Made by a program: the position numbers and the translations under genes. The notes beneath the pieces were generated by a model. The model searched no databases. It was given only the letters and a program-made list of their open reading frames with translations, and was not told the DNA's origin. Below are positions 1-9,162 of a DNA stretch of 11,210 nt, piece after piece (the first letter of the stretch is position 1; every line of letters starts with the position of its first letter). Source of the DNA: Polynucleobacter meluiroseus. Lineage in GTDB: Bacteria > Bacteroidota > Bacteroidia > Flavobacteriales_D > Crocinitomicaceae. The stretch is taken from NCBI GenBank assembly GCA_943328715.2, contig CALQBB020000006.1:1-11210 (forward strand), read 5' to 3'.

Positions 1-75
1 AATTTAATTGACCAACTAATCCTCCTCAAAGGATCAAGAGGAATTGCCTTAGAAAAGTTAATCGATTTATTCTAG
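1..75 (+). CDS. murF: C-terminal tail of probable MurF (UDP-MurNAc-tripeptide--D-Ala-D-Ala ligase), partial
   Basis: An open frame runs from base 1 to a TAG at 73-75, giving 24 residues before the stop. The core of the tail reads [13 protein letters not shown]. MurF proteins typically end in a segment of the form (I/L)(L/V)KGSR followed by a short amphipathic helix, so this is most likely the end of murF, the cytoplasmic enzyme that adds D-Ala-D-Ala to the peptidoglycan precursor. The body of the gene lies outside the window, so the call rests on this short motif only. Its stop codon overlaps that of the convergent prfB (shared CTAG at 72-75), and no intrinsic terminator is visible between them. 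Another Mur ligase is possible but the KGSR tail favours MurF. Confidence 0.6.
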   Translation, partial: NLIDQLILLKGSRGIALEKLIDLF

Positions 76-1154
76 GAACCGTACATCATTAGGAATGATT
101 TTAAGAAGGGATCGAGGCCACCGTCCATCACTGCATCCACATCACTCGTTTCCGTTCCGGTGCGCACGTCTTTCACCAACTTGTATGGTTGCATCACATA
201 GTTTCGGATTTGACTCCCCCACTCTATTTTCTTCTTGCCTGCTTCAATTTCACTACGTTTCTCCATTCGTTCACGCAACTCTAACTCGTATAATTGAGAA
301 CGCAATAATTGCATTGCTTTTTCTTTGTTCGCTAATTGTGACCTGGACTCAGAATTTTCAATGATAATTCCAGATGGAGCATGTCGCAATCGAACTGCGG
401 TTTCGACCTTATTCACGTTTTGTCCACCAGCACCGCCAGATCTAAATGTTTCGAAGGATACATCTGCTGGATTAATGTGTATAGTTATATTGTCGTCAAC
501 TAATGGATATACGTATACCGAAACAAAAGAAGTATGACGTTTCGCGTTCGAGTCAAACGGGGAAATACGCACCAAACGATGAACTCCGTTTTCTCCTTTC
601 AAATATCCAAACGCAAATTCACCTTCTAGTTCTATTGTAACCGTTTTGACACCGGCAACATCTCCTTCTTGGAAATTTAATTCGGTGATTTTATATCCTT
701 TCTTTTGTCCCCACATGAGGTACATGCGCATCAGCATGGATGCCCAATCACAGCTTTCCGTTCCACCAGCCCCTGCTGTTATTTGAAGAACCGCACTTAA
801 GGCATCTTCTTCACCTGAAAGCATGTTTTTCAGTTCTAATTCTTCAATTTCCGTTACGATAACTTGAAATTGTTCGTCCAATTCAGCTTCGGTTGACATT
901 CCTTCTTTGACGAATTCCATGACCACTTCTAAATCAGATACGGCAGATTGAACACGATCAAAGGTATTTACCCAAAACTTTAATCCACGAATGGATTTCA
1001 TTTGAATTTCTGCTTTCTTTGGGTCATCCCAAAAAGAAGGGTCTTGCGTTTTCAGCTCTTCCTCTCTCATTTGCATTCTCTTCTCTTCGATTTTCAAGTA
1101 ATTTTGAATGCCTTCAACGCGCTTCAATAAGTCTTTATACTGATCAATAGTCAT
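72..1154 (-). CDS. prfB: Peptide chain release factor 2 (RF2)
   Basis: Class I release factor that reads UGA and UAA in the ribosomal A site and triggers peptide release. The 360-residue product has the usual RF2 length. The RF2 stop-recognition tripeptide SPF is at residues 198-200 (context RISPFDS), and the GGQ peptidyl-hydrolysis motif is at 243-245 (context [17 protein letters not shown]). The N-terminal part, to about residue 110, is the helical domain 1. The ATG at 1152-1154 aligns with the usual RF2 N-terminus. Unlike many bacterial prfB genes, the frame is continuous: around codons 20-21 (TAC TTG AAA) there is no in-frame UGA, no CTTTGA slippery site and no internal Shine-Dalgarno. 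The gene itself ends in TAG, which RF1 rather than RF2 reads. A TAnnTTTG box lies only four bases upstream of the ATG. It diverges from gcvH and converges with the murF-like end. Confidence 0.97.
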   Translation of the reverse strand: MTIDQYKDLLKRVEGIQNYLKIEEKRMQMREEELKTQDPSFWDDPKKAEIQMKSIRGLKFWVNTFDRVQSAVSDLEVVMEFVKEGMSTEAELDEQFQVIVTEIEELELKNMLSGEEDALSAVLQITAGAGGTESCDWASMLMRMYLMWGQKKGYKITELNFQEGDVAGVKTVTIELEGEFAFGYLKGENGVHRLVRISPFDSNAKRHTSFVSVYVYPLVDDNITIHINPADVSFETFRSGGAGGQNVNKVETAVRLRHAPSGIIIENSESRSQLANKEKAMQLLRSQLYELELRERMEKRSEIEAGKKKIEWGSQIRNYVMQPYKLVKDVRTGTETSDVDAVMDGGLDPFLKSFLMMYGS

Positions 1155-1158
1155 GGTG

Positions 1159-1186
1159 CAAAGGTAATTATAAAGTCTTTCCCAAA
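1159..1186 (-). promoter_or_regulatory. Predicted prfB promoter, leaderless or nearly so
   Basis: On the minus strand TACCTTTG (1166-1159) matches the Bacteroidota -7 consensus TAnnTTTG perfectly. A TTTG at 1186-1183 could be the -33 element, but the 16-base spacer is shorter than usual. Only four bases (CACC) separate the box from the prfB ATG, so transcription should begin at or within a base or two of the start codon. Confidence 0.5.
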
Positions 1187-1189
1187 GGC

Positions 1190-1220
1190 TTGAAACAAAT
1201 GAACAAAATTGCTACATTTG
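1190..1220 (+). promoter_or_regulatory. Predicted gcvH promoter (TTG-N20-TACATTTG)
   Basis: TTG at 1190-1192 followed after 20 bases by TACATTTG at 1213-1220 fits the Bacteroidota -33/-7 pattern well. Transcription would start near 1225, giving a leader of roughly 12 bases before the gcvH ATG at 1238. It overlaps the putative -33 region of the opposing prfB promoter. Confidence 0.65.
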
Positions 1221-1237
1221 TAAAAATCAAAATTGAC

Positions 1238-1615
1238 ATGAATATTCCAGCAGAATTAAAGTACACAAAAGACCATGAATGGGTAAAAATCGACGGAGAT
1301 GTTGCCATTGTAGGGATTACAGAATTTGCACAAAGCGAATTAGGTGATATCGTATATGTTGAAATCGAAACAATCGGTGAAACACTTGACCAAGAAGAAG
1401 TTTTTGGAAGTGTTGAAGCAGTAAAAACTGTTTCTGATTTATTTATGCCTGTAAGTGGTGAGATTCTTGAGTTCAATGAAGCATTGGAAGGGAATCCAGA
1501 ATTAGTAAATTCGGATCCTTACGGTGAAGGTTGGATGATCAAAGTAAAATTAACAGACGCATCGCAGTATGATCAATTACTAGATGCTGCTGCATACGAA
1601 GGCTTGATTCATTAA
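1238..1615 (+). CDS. gcvH: Glycine cleavage system H protein
   Basis: Lipoyl carrier of the glycine cleavage complex: it shuttles the aminomethyl group between the P, T and L proteins in the cytoplasm. The 125-residue product is the normal length. It opens with the characteristic Y-TKDHEWV segment (residues 9-16). The lipoyl-attachment lysine is K63 in the context [12 protein letters not shown], followed by the conserved SG(E/K)ILE and NP-LVN--PYGEGWM segments. I place the start at the ATG at 1238. A longer frame opens with TTG at 1190, but that codon is the predicted -33 element, the box at 1213-1220 lies inside the extension, and the added residues do not belong to the family. The genes for the P, T and L proteins are not adjacent; gcvH stands alone here, between its own promoter and a terminator. 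Confidence 0.97.
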   Translation: MNIPAELKYTKDHEWVKIDGDVAIVGITEFAQSELGDIVYVEIETIGETLDQEEVFGSVEAVKTVSDLFMPVSGEILEFNEALEGNPELVNSDPYGEGWMIKVKLTDASQYDQLLDAAAYEGLIH

Positions 1616-1636
1616 TCAAGAATCAAACAAGAAACT

Positions 1637-1663
1637 AAAAACCGCTCAAAAGGCGGTTTTTTT
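1637..1663 (+). terminator. Intrinsic terminator after gcvH, probably bidirectional
   Basis: Stem AAAAACCGC (1637-1645) pairs perfectly with GCGGTTTTT (1653-1661) around a seven-base loop, and the T run continues to 1663. The A run on the left arm provides a U tract on the other strand, so it can also stop the convergent nuclease transcript, whose TAA (1664-1662) lies in the T run. Confidence 0.9.
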
Positions 1664-2438
1664 ATGGCCAACATGTTTTGCACACAGTGGATTCAACTAG
1701 ATTCTCTCGTTTGTCCTCCAGTTGATAAAAGAAATCAATCTTCGTTATTTTCTCCAATTCATCAATGGATAAAGCAAAGTCCATTAAAGGTAGTTTTGAA
1801 CCTTCATTTGGTAAAAGAAAGGCAATTGCTTTTGAATTAGCTCCTTTGAGGTCAACAATTGCTTTAAAATAGTATTTTGGCACACTTACTTTGTTTATTC
1901 CAATACGTTGGAGATCCGAGCTTAACACTGGACCAGTAACAATTAAGATCGAATCAAGTTTTACTGCCCAATCGCGCACTTCCTCCTCCAACTTTTTCCA
2001 AATACCTCGGTTAAACGAGGGTGCTTGTGGACTCATATTACTGTAATAGAATGATTCCTCCATGCTTTGAACTGACCAACGCATGTCCGCTGCTGGTGCT
2101 AAATGTCCACGGTCATAACCACTTTTCGCATAATCAACATCAGAAGCAGTACCGGTGTTAACAAGTGGATCTTCTTTAAAGTTATCTGATCGTTCCAAAA
2201 CGCCCATTGCTTCTGATTTTGTGAGGCAATACGCAATCCACTTCGCTTGTTCATGCGTTTCATCGTATACGAATCCGTAGGCTAGGTGATGGAGATAGGA
2301 TTCACCTTCCATAATACGTGGTGTTTCTATGGGAAGGTGCGGAGAAGTAGAAAGGTTCAAATAGAACCCATAGGACACAAAAAAAGCCAGTATCATCCGA
2401 ATCAACGTCGATACTGGCTTACATTGTTTAAATCGCAT
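1662..2438 (-). CDS. Exported or membrane-anchored DNA/RNA non-specific endonuclease (NucA/Serratia nuclease family)
   Basis: A ββα-metal nuclease that cuts DNA and RNA without sequence specificity, 258 residues from the chosen start. The DRGH motif is at residues 109-112 with catalytic His112. The metal-ligand Asn143 lies in FNRGIWKKLE, and Glu151 occupies the place of Glu127 of the Serratia enzyme. A basic N-terminus and hydrophobic segment (about residues 10-28) form a signal peptide or anchor, placing the nuclease domain outside the cytoplasm; scavenging of nucleic acids is a plausible role. The C-terminus carries CKTC. The ATG at 2436-2438 is one base after the gyrB stop, suggesting co-transcription. 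A start at 2504 inside gyrB is less likely; an ATG at 2394-2396 would keep the hydrophobic segment but lose the basic residues. A strong terminator hairpin lies inside the first codons. No companion immunity gene is seen. Confidence 0.88.
   Translation of the reverse strand: MRFKQCKPVSTLIRMILAFFVSYGFYLNLSTSPHLPIETPRIMEGESYLHHLAYGFVYDETHEQAKWIAYCLTKSEAMGVLERSDNFKEDPLVNTGTASDVDYAKSGYDRGHLAPAADMRWSVQSMEESFYYSNMSPQAPSFNRGIWKKLEEEVRDWAVKLDSILIVTGPVLSSDLQRIGINKVSVPKYYFKAIVDLKGANSKAIAFLLPNEGSKLPLMDFALSIDELEKITKIDFFYQLEDKRENLVESTVCKTCWP
2379..2420 (-). terminator. Intrinsic terminator-like hairpin for gyrB, inside the nuclease coding region
   Basis: Reading the minus strand, AAGCCAGTATC (2420-2410) pairs perfectly over 11 bases with GATACTGGCTT (2394-2384) around a 15-base loop. 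A run of seven T (2385-2379) overlaps the end of the stem and continues beyond it. This is the shape of a Rho-independent terminator about 20 bases beyond the gyrB stop, but it overlaps nuclease codons 7-20. Confidence 0.75.
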
Positions 2439-2439
2439 C

Positions 2440-4517
<2,078 letters not shown>

Positions 4518-5051
4518 CTATTTTTCAATCCATGAAGTAATGGACTCATCGTCCGGTTGAATTCTTGGTGAAATGACTTTCGCTAGGTGTCCGTTTTCGT
4601 CAATTAAATACTTTTGAAAATTCCATTCCACCTTATTATCCTCCAATCCATTTTTTGATTTTTCTGTCAAGAAATGATAAACTGGATGCATGTCGTTTCC
4701 TTTCACCGAGATTTTTGACATCATTGGAAAACTCACTCCATAATTCATTTTACAGAAACTTTCAATTTCTTCGTTCGATCCTGGCTCCTGAGACATAAAG
4801 TCATTTGCAGGAAAGCCAACGATTAAAAAGTTTTTTCCTTTATACTTTTCATAAAGCGCTTCTAACTTTTCATATTGAGGAGTCAAGCCACATTTGGATG
4901 CCGTATTCACAATCATGATCTTCTTGCCTTTTAACTGAGCAAAATCAAACGTATCACCATGGATATCTTTTACCTTAAATTGGTAAACATCTTGTTTTTC
5001 CGCAGTAATCATCAGACTTAAAATTGAAATGAATAAAAATAGTGTTTTCAT
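4518..5051 (-). CDS. Periplasmic glutathione peroxidase-like thiol peroxidase
   Basis: A peroxidase of the glutathione peroxidase family that reduces hydrogen peroxide or organic hydroperoxides. The 177 residues begin with an uncleaved signal peptide (about residues 1-17, hydrophobic core FLFISILSLMI) lacking a lipobox cysteine, so a soluble periplasmic enzyme is inferred. The peroxidatic Cys54 lies in VNTASKCGLTPQY. The other active-site residues are Gln88 in SQEPG and Trp143-Asn144 in VEWNFQKYLID. In the usual GFPCNQF segment the cysteine is replaced (GFPANDF, residues 79-85). The only other cysteine is Cys100 in SFCKMNYGVSFP, the position of the resolving cysteine of thioredoxin-dependent members. 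A thioredoxin-type reductant is therefore more likely than glutathione. It lies upstream of gyrB on the same strand but separated by 125 bases, and it diverges from the OmpA-like gene. A weak TATCTTCG box lies at 5088-5081. Confidence 0.92.
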   Translation of the reverse strand: MKTLFLFISILSLMITAEKQDVYQFKVKDIHGDTFDFAQLKGKKIMIVNTASKCGLTPQYEKLEALYEKYKGKNFLIVGFPANDFMSQEPGSNEEIESFCKMNYGVSFPMMSKISVKGNDMHPVYHFLTEKSKNGLEDNKVEWNFQKYLIDENGHLAKVISPRIQPDDESITSWIEK

Positions 5052-5134
5052 ACTTGTTTTCTTTTTGAAACATTCAGAATCGAAGATAGTTCGAATTTGT
5101 GGAACATTTTTTGAAATATTACGAATAAAAGAGA
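5052..5134. other. Divergent intergenic region, peroxidase / OmpA-like gene
   Basis: This 83-base AT-rich gap must hold the start signals for both genes. On the minus strand TATCTTCG (5088-5081) is one base off the -7 consensus. On the plus strand a TTTG at 5096-5099 could be a -33 element, but no good -7 box follows at the right distance. No hairpin or repeat stands out. Confidence 0.4.
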
Positions 5135-5983
5135 ATGAAACGTTTCCTCCTACTTCTTTTCATTTTGATTTCGATATCGTCTAACGGTCAAAAGTTATCC
5201 GGAACGTGGCAGGGCGCTTGTTCAACAACGGACGCATCCAACCCAATACTTGCTTCTTCAACATGGATCTACCTTGATATGTCCATTGTAAAAGGAATGA
5301 TTGACGGAAAAATGAGGCATGAAAATAGCGTAGGTCAATACTACATTTATGAAATTGTTGGAAAAGTACTCGAAAACGGACACTTAGAAATCAAAGAAAC
5401 AAGACTAGGTGTTAAATCAAAAAATGCTGTTCCAATTGAAAAACAACAGTTTGATTTTGAATACGATGCTAAAAAGGGATATTTACTTGGTAAAAGCAAC
5501 GACGGAAAGTACACGTTAACGCTCTATCGAGCAACCTTCAATATTTCAGAAAATACACCTAACATTTTGCCCATCAATCAATTGGAAAAATTCCAACAAG
5601 AACTCGAGGATGGACTGTCCTCTCCAGAAAAACGATTAGAAGAACTACGCGCCTTTAAATTTGAGCCTATTTATTTCGAGTACGACAAGGATAACATTCA
5701 GGAGCAATACGAAGCGTATCTCATCGAAATGATTCGCATGGTGAAGAGTCATTCAGATTTGCGTATTTTGATTACAGGGCACACTGACTCTGATGGTTCA
5801 GATGCATACAACATTGACTTATCCAAACGAAGAGCAGCGGCACTTGTTCGCTTTTTCGAAAAGAACGGACTAGCAAAGTCACGCGTGGAAATAGATTTCA
5901 AAGGTGAAAAAGAACCTGTCGATCGAAATGACACCGATACCGGCAAACAAAAGAACCGCAGGGTTGATTTTCGCTTTATTTAA
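5135..5983 (+). CDS. Outer-membrane or periplasmic OmpA-domain protein with an N-terminal β-rich domain
   Basis: Envelope protein likely to bind peptidoglycan non-covalently. Of 282 residues, 1-19 are a signal peptide (MKRFLLLLFILISISSNGQ) without a clear lipobox. Residues 20-132 form an apparently β-rich domain starting LSGTWQG that I do not assign to a named family. Residues 145-175 look like a charged helical linker. Residues 176-282 are a complete OmpA C-terminal domain: the FEYDKDNI strand, GHTDSDG with Asp218, then Arg233 in NIDLSKRRAAALV exactly 15 residues later (the spacing of the two diaminopimelate-binding residues in OmpA domains), and a terminal NRRVDFRF. It has no transmembrane barrel of the size of classical OmpA. 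It diverges from the peroxidase gene by 83 bases and ends one base before the valS stop on the other strand. Confidence 0.88.
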   Translation: MKRFLLLLFILISISSNGQKLSGTWQGACSTTDASNPILASSTWIYLDMSIVKGMIDGKMRHENSVGQYYIYEIVGKVLENGHLEIKETRLGVKSKNAVPIEKQQFDFEYDAKKGYLLGKSNDGKYTLTLYRATFNISENTPNILPINQLEKFQQELEDGLSSPEKRLEELRAFKFEPIYFEYDKDNIQEQYEAYLIEMIRMVKSHSDLRILITGHTDSDGSDAYNIDLSKRRAAALVRFFEKNGLAKSRVEIDFKGEKEPVDRNDTDTGKQKNRRVDFRFI

Positions 5984-5984
5984 T

Positions 5985-8615
5985 TCATCCTTTTAAGGAT
6001 GCGAGCTTCTCTTCCAACAATTGAATTTTACCTAGCGCATCCGCTTCTTTCTTGCGTTCTAATTCCAAGACTTGCGCAGGAGCTCCAGCAACAAAACGTT
6101 CGTTAGATAATTTTCCTTGCACGCTTTTTAAGAATCCTTTGGTATAGCCCAATTCTTCCTCCATTTTCTTGATTTCGGCTTCCACATCCACGGTATCACC
6201 AAATGGAATAAAGTACTCCACTCCTTCTACAATGAATGAATTCGCTTGTTGCATCTTATCAGCTACGTATTCAAACACGGAGAGATTTCCCATTTTTGAA
6301 ATCACCGCATCGAAATCCGTTTGCGTAGATGAATCCGCGCGAACGTACATTTCCAACTTCACTTTATTGGCGATATTGTTGTTTTTACGAATCGTTCGAA
6401 TGTGTGAGATGATATTTTCGGCTTTTTCGAAGGCAGTCAGGTAACTTTCGTCAATGGTTTTCACTTTCGGCCATTCAGCTATAACGATGTCCTCTCCGTC
6501 TTTTCGCTCGTTTAACGCATGCCATAACTCTTCCGAAACGAATGGAGTAAATGGATGCATCACTTTCAATAATTCCTCGAAAAAGAATTTTGTTTTCTCC
6601 AAAGTTTGACGATCAATCGGCTGTTCATAACCTGGCTTGATCATTTCTAAATACCATGAACAGAAATCATCCCACACCAACTTGTAAATAGCCATTAGTG
6701 CATCTGAAATTCGGAATTTATCGAATTGATCATTGATTTCCGTTAGAACTTTCTGAAAACGATTCTCAAACCATTCAATTGCCACCTTTGAGGACAACGG
6801 TTGCTCAATTTCACGTACTTCCCAAGAGGAAACCAAGCGATATGCATTCCAGACTTTATTTGTGAAGTTTCTCCCTTGTTCGCATTGTGACGAATCAAAT
6901 GGAAGGTCATTTCCTGCCGGTGAAGAAATTAAAATTCCCACACGCACACCATCTGCTCCAAATTTCTCAATCAATTCAATTGGATCCGGTGAATTCCCAA
7001 GAGATTTGGACATTTTACGTCCAAGTTTATCTCGAACAATTCCTGTGTAGTATACATTTTTAAACGGCAAATCACCCAGGTATTCATACCCTGCAATGAC
7101 CATACGTGCCACCCAGAAAAACATGATTTCAGGTGCCGTAACTAAATCATTTGTTGGGTAATAATACTTAATTTCTTCATTTTCAGGTTGTGTTAAACCA
7201 TTGAACACTGAAATAGGCCATAACCAACTTGAAAACCATGTATCAAGTACATCTTCGTCCTGATTTAATTCAGATTCAAGTATTTCTCTTCCCGCTTTTT
7301 CACTTGCCAAACGCAAGGCTTCTTCCTTGGTTTTAGCGACAACGAAATCATCTGGACGGTTTCCAAAATACCATGCTGGAATTCGGTGACCCCACCAAAG
7401 TTGACGAGAGATACACCAATCCTTCACATTTTCCATCCAGTGACGGTAGGTATTTTTGAATTTATCCGGGTGGAATTGAATGTTTCCATTCATGACATTA
7501 TCAAGAGCCGGTTGAGCCAATTCTTTCATGGAAACGAACCATTGCATGGATAATTTGGGCTCAATTACCGCGTTGGTGCGTTCTGAGAAACCAACTTTAT
7601 TAATGATGTCCTCCGTTTTAACCAAATATCCTTTTTCGTCAAGTTCCTTTTCAATTTCTTTGCGGACATCGAAACGATCTTTTCCTGCGTAGTGTGCGCC
7701 ATGATCATTTAAAGTTCCGTTGTCGTTGAACAAGTCGATGGAAGGCAAGTTGTATTTTCTTCCTAATTCGTAGTCATTTGTATCGTGAGCCGGTGTAACT
7801 TTTAAGCAACCCGTACCAAAATCTTTATCTACATACTCATCGGCGATGATTGGAATCTCACGATTGATGATTGGAACCATTACAGACTTTCCTACTAGCT
7901 TTTTATAGCGTTCATCATCTGGATTCACACAAATGGCTGTATCCCCCAAAATAGTTTCAGGTCTTGTGGTGGCAATCGTCACCCATTCATCTGTTGTATC
8001 CGTGATTTTATAACGCACATAGAAAAGGCGTGAATTCACTTCTTTGTAATTCACTTCTTCGTCAGAAACTGCGGTTAATGCTTCTGGATCCCAATTCACC
8101 ATGCGAACACCACGGTAAATTTTTCCTTTTGCATACAAGTCCATAAACACATTAATCACCGACTCAGAATACTCCTTGTCCATCGTGAAATGCGTGCGCT
8201 CCCAGTCACATGACGCCCCTAATTTTTTTAATTGTTCCAGAATGATTCCACCATGCTTGTCTTTCCATTCGAAAGCATGTGCAAGAAACTCTTCTCTGGT
8301 TAAGTCAGATTTTTTAATGCCTTCTTGACGAAGTTTTTGAACAACTTTCGCTTCCGTAGCAATCGATGCATGATCCGTTCCTGGAACCCAACATGCATTT
8401 TTTCCAAGCATTCTTGCTCGACGAACAAGTACGTCTTGAATGGTATTGTTCAACATGTGTCCCATGTGCAGGACACCCGTTACATTTGGTGGAGGGATCA
8501 CAATGGTATAGGGTTCACGATGGTCAGGGACAGAATGAAAATATCCTTTGTCTAACCAATGTTTATACCATTTATCTTCCGCTTTTTGCGGCTCGTACGT
8601 TTTCCCTAATTCCAT
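5985..8615 (-). CDS. valS: Valyl-tRNA synthetase
   Basis: Class I aminoacyl-tRNA synthetase that charges tRNA-Val and edits threonine mischarges. From the chosen start the product is 876 residues, normal for the shorter bacterial ValRS. The HIGH-type motif is HMGH at 50-53 (after PPPNVTG). The CP1 editing domain contains [13 protein letters not shown] (215-227) and [26 protein letters not shown] begins at 401, and the KMSKS loop is at 534-538. The anticodon-binding domain follows, and the last 70 residues form the ValRS coiled-coil arm. The ATG at 8613-8615 gives [17 protein letters not shown], the usual start; a longer frame from 8660 would add a cysteine-rich segment that overlaps the promoter and is rejected. 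The short predicted leader (about 13 bases) leaves no room for a T-box. A 17-base palindrome covers the start site region. Confidence 0.97.
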   Translation of the reverse strand: MELGKTYEPQKAEDKWYKHWLDKGYFHSVPDHREPYTIVIPPPNVTGVLHMGHMLNNTIQDVLVRRARMLGKNACWVPGTDHASIATEAKVVQKLRQEGIKKSDLTREEFLAHAFEWKDKHGGIILEQLKKLGASCDWERTHFTMDKEYSESVINVFMDLYAKGKIYRGVRMVNWDPEALTAVSDEEVNYKEVNSRLFYVRYKITDTTDEWVTIATTRPETILGDTAICVNPDDERYKKLVGKSVMVPIINREIPIIADEYVDKDFGTGCLKVTPAHDTNDYELGRKYNLPSIDLFNDNGTLNDHGAHYAGKDRFDVRKEIEKELDEKGYLVKTEDIINKVGFSERTNAVIEPKLSMQWFVSMKELAQPALDNVMNGNIQFHPDKFKNTYRHWMENVKDWCISRQLWWGHRIPAWYFGNRPDDFVVAKTKEEALRLASEKAGREILESELNQDEDVLDTWFSSWLWPISVFNGLTQPENEEIKYYYPTNDLVTAPEIMFFWVARMVIAGYEYLGDLPFKNVYYTGIVRDKLGRKMSKSLGNSPDPIELIEKFGADGVRVGILISSPAGNDLPFDSSQCEQGRNFTNKVWNAYRLVSSWEVREIEQPLSSKVAIEWFENRFQKVLTEINDQFDKFRISDALMAIYKLVWDDFCSWYLEMIKPGYEQPIDRQTLEKTKFFFEELLKVMHPFTPFVSEELWHALNERKDGEDIVIAEWPKVKTIDESYLTAFEKAENIISHIRTIRKNNNIANKVKLEMYVRADSSTQTDFDAVISKMGNLSVFEYVADKMQQANSFIVEGVEYFIPFGDTVDVEAEIKKMEEELGYTKGFLKSVQGKLSNERFVAGAPAQVLELERKKEADALGKIQLLEEKLASLKG

Positions 8616-8621
8616 GACACA

Positions 8622-8638
8622 ATCTTTGCCGCAAAGAT
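8622..8638. promoter_or_regulatory. Perfect 17-base palindrome over the valS transcription start
   Basis: ATCTTTGC, one central C, GCAAAGAT. The two arms are exact inverted copies. One arm overlaps the valS -7 box and the other lies in the predicted short leader, seven bases before the ATG. It could be an operator for a dimeric regulator, a short leader hairpin (one-base centre makes this less good as RNA), or chance mirroring of the -7 sequence. Confidence 0.4.
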
Positions 8639-8660
8639 AACAATTATCTCTGCAGCACAA
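8632..8660 (-). promoter_or_regulatory. Predicted valS promoter
   Basis: On the minus strand TTG (8660-8658), an 18-base spacer and TATCTTTG (8639-8632) match the Bacteroidota -33/-7 pattern. The box ends 16 bases before the valS ATG. Confidence 0.6.
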
Positions 8661-8686
8661 TCCTTGTTAGGAGAGAAAAAGCTTGA

Positions 8687-9088
8687 CTAGTTTGTCGTTG
8701 GAGAATCGGAAGGAGAGAGAACTGAACCTTTAATTGTCAATACAATTGGCTCGCCTCCGTCAGAAAACACGGTAATTGTTTTGGTAAAAGCACCTACTCT
8801 TTTCGTATCGTATGTTACTTTAATTGCTCCTTTTTTACCTTTTTTAATGGGCTCGGTTGGTTTCTCTGCTGCTGTACAACCACAACTCGTTTGCACATTG
8901 CTTACCGTAATTGATTTTTTAGAAACATTTTTGAATTCAAACACGAACATGTCTTTTGAATCATAAGGAATGTTTTCACGAACAATTTCGAGTGTTGTAA
9001 ATTTTAATCCAGTTGTCTGTTTCGTTTCTTTTTGAGCTTGAGCAAATCCAACAAATAGAAAAGCGAATGTAAGTAAAGCGTATTTCAT
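8687..9088 (-). CDS. Exported DUF1573 protein
   Basis: A small envelope protein common in Bacteroidota; its function is not established. The 133 residues start with a signal peptide (MKYALLTFAFLFVGFAQA, predicted cleavage after AQA near residue 18). The rest is one DUF1573 domain, an immunoglobulin-like β sandwich: FEFKNVSKKSITVSNVQTSCGC (written from residue 50) leads to the hallmark SCGCT with Cys69 and Cys71, followed by the PI-KGKKGAIKVTYDT strand and the G-F-KTITVFSDG turn. The domain ends near residue 125, followed by a Ser/Thr/Pro-rich tail. The two close cysteines may be a structural disulfide or a metal site; this is inference. It lies between the NUDIX gene (62 bases upstream) and valS (71 bases downstream), all on the minus strand, but each gap seems to carry its own promoter. 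No clear terminator follows it. Confidence 0.9.
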   Translation of the reverse strand: MKYALLTFAFLFVGFAQAQKETKQTTGLKFTTLEIVRENIPYDSKDMFVFEFKNVSKKSITVSNVQTSCGCTAAEKPTEPIKKGKKGAIKVTYDTKRVGAFTKTITVFSDGGEPIVLTIKGSVLSPSDSPTTN

Positions 9089-9134
9089 GGTTTTAATTTT
9101 TTTACAATGGTAACTTGAATTTTTATTTAGAATT

Positions 9135-9162
9135 CAAATTTAACATAAAATTAGGATTCAAA
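9135..9162 (-). promoter_or_regulatory. Candidate promoter of the DUF1573 gene
   Basis: TAAATTTG (9142-9135 on the minus strand) is a perfect TAnnTTTG; TTTG at 9162-9159 is a possible -33 element, with a short 16-base spacer that falls in the end of the NUDIX gene. The leader would be about 43 bases. An AT-rich inverted repeat (TTGAATT at 9115-9121 with AATTCAA at 9131-9137) lies in the same place. Confidence 0.45.

Noticed and set aside
1190..1237. TTG-initiated N-terminal extension of gcvH (16 extra residues).
   Set aside because: The TTG is the predicted -33 element, the -7 box lies within the extension, and H proteins start at the [16 protein letters not shown] methionine.
1168..1476. 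Minus-strand 102-codon frame opposite gcvH.
   Set aside because: Ser/Thr/Ile-rich antisense translation of gcvH with no family features, running through the divergent promoter region.
8616..8660. Cysteine-rich extension of valS (15 extra residues with several Cys, a possible zinc site).
   Set aside because: It spans the predicted valS promoter and palindrome; ValRS normally starts near [10 protein letters not shown]. The cysteines come from reading promoter DNA.
9115..9137. AT-rich inverted repeat TTGAATT / AATTCAA in the NUDIX-DUF1573 gap as a terminator.
   Set aside because: Seven weak A-T-rich pairs with no T run after the stem on the relevant strand; more likely chance in AT-rich DNA.
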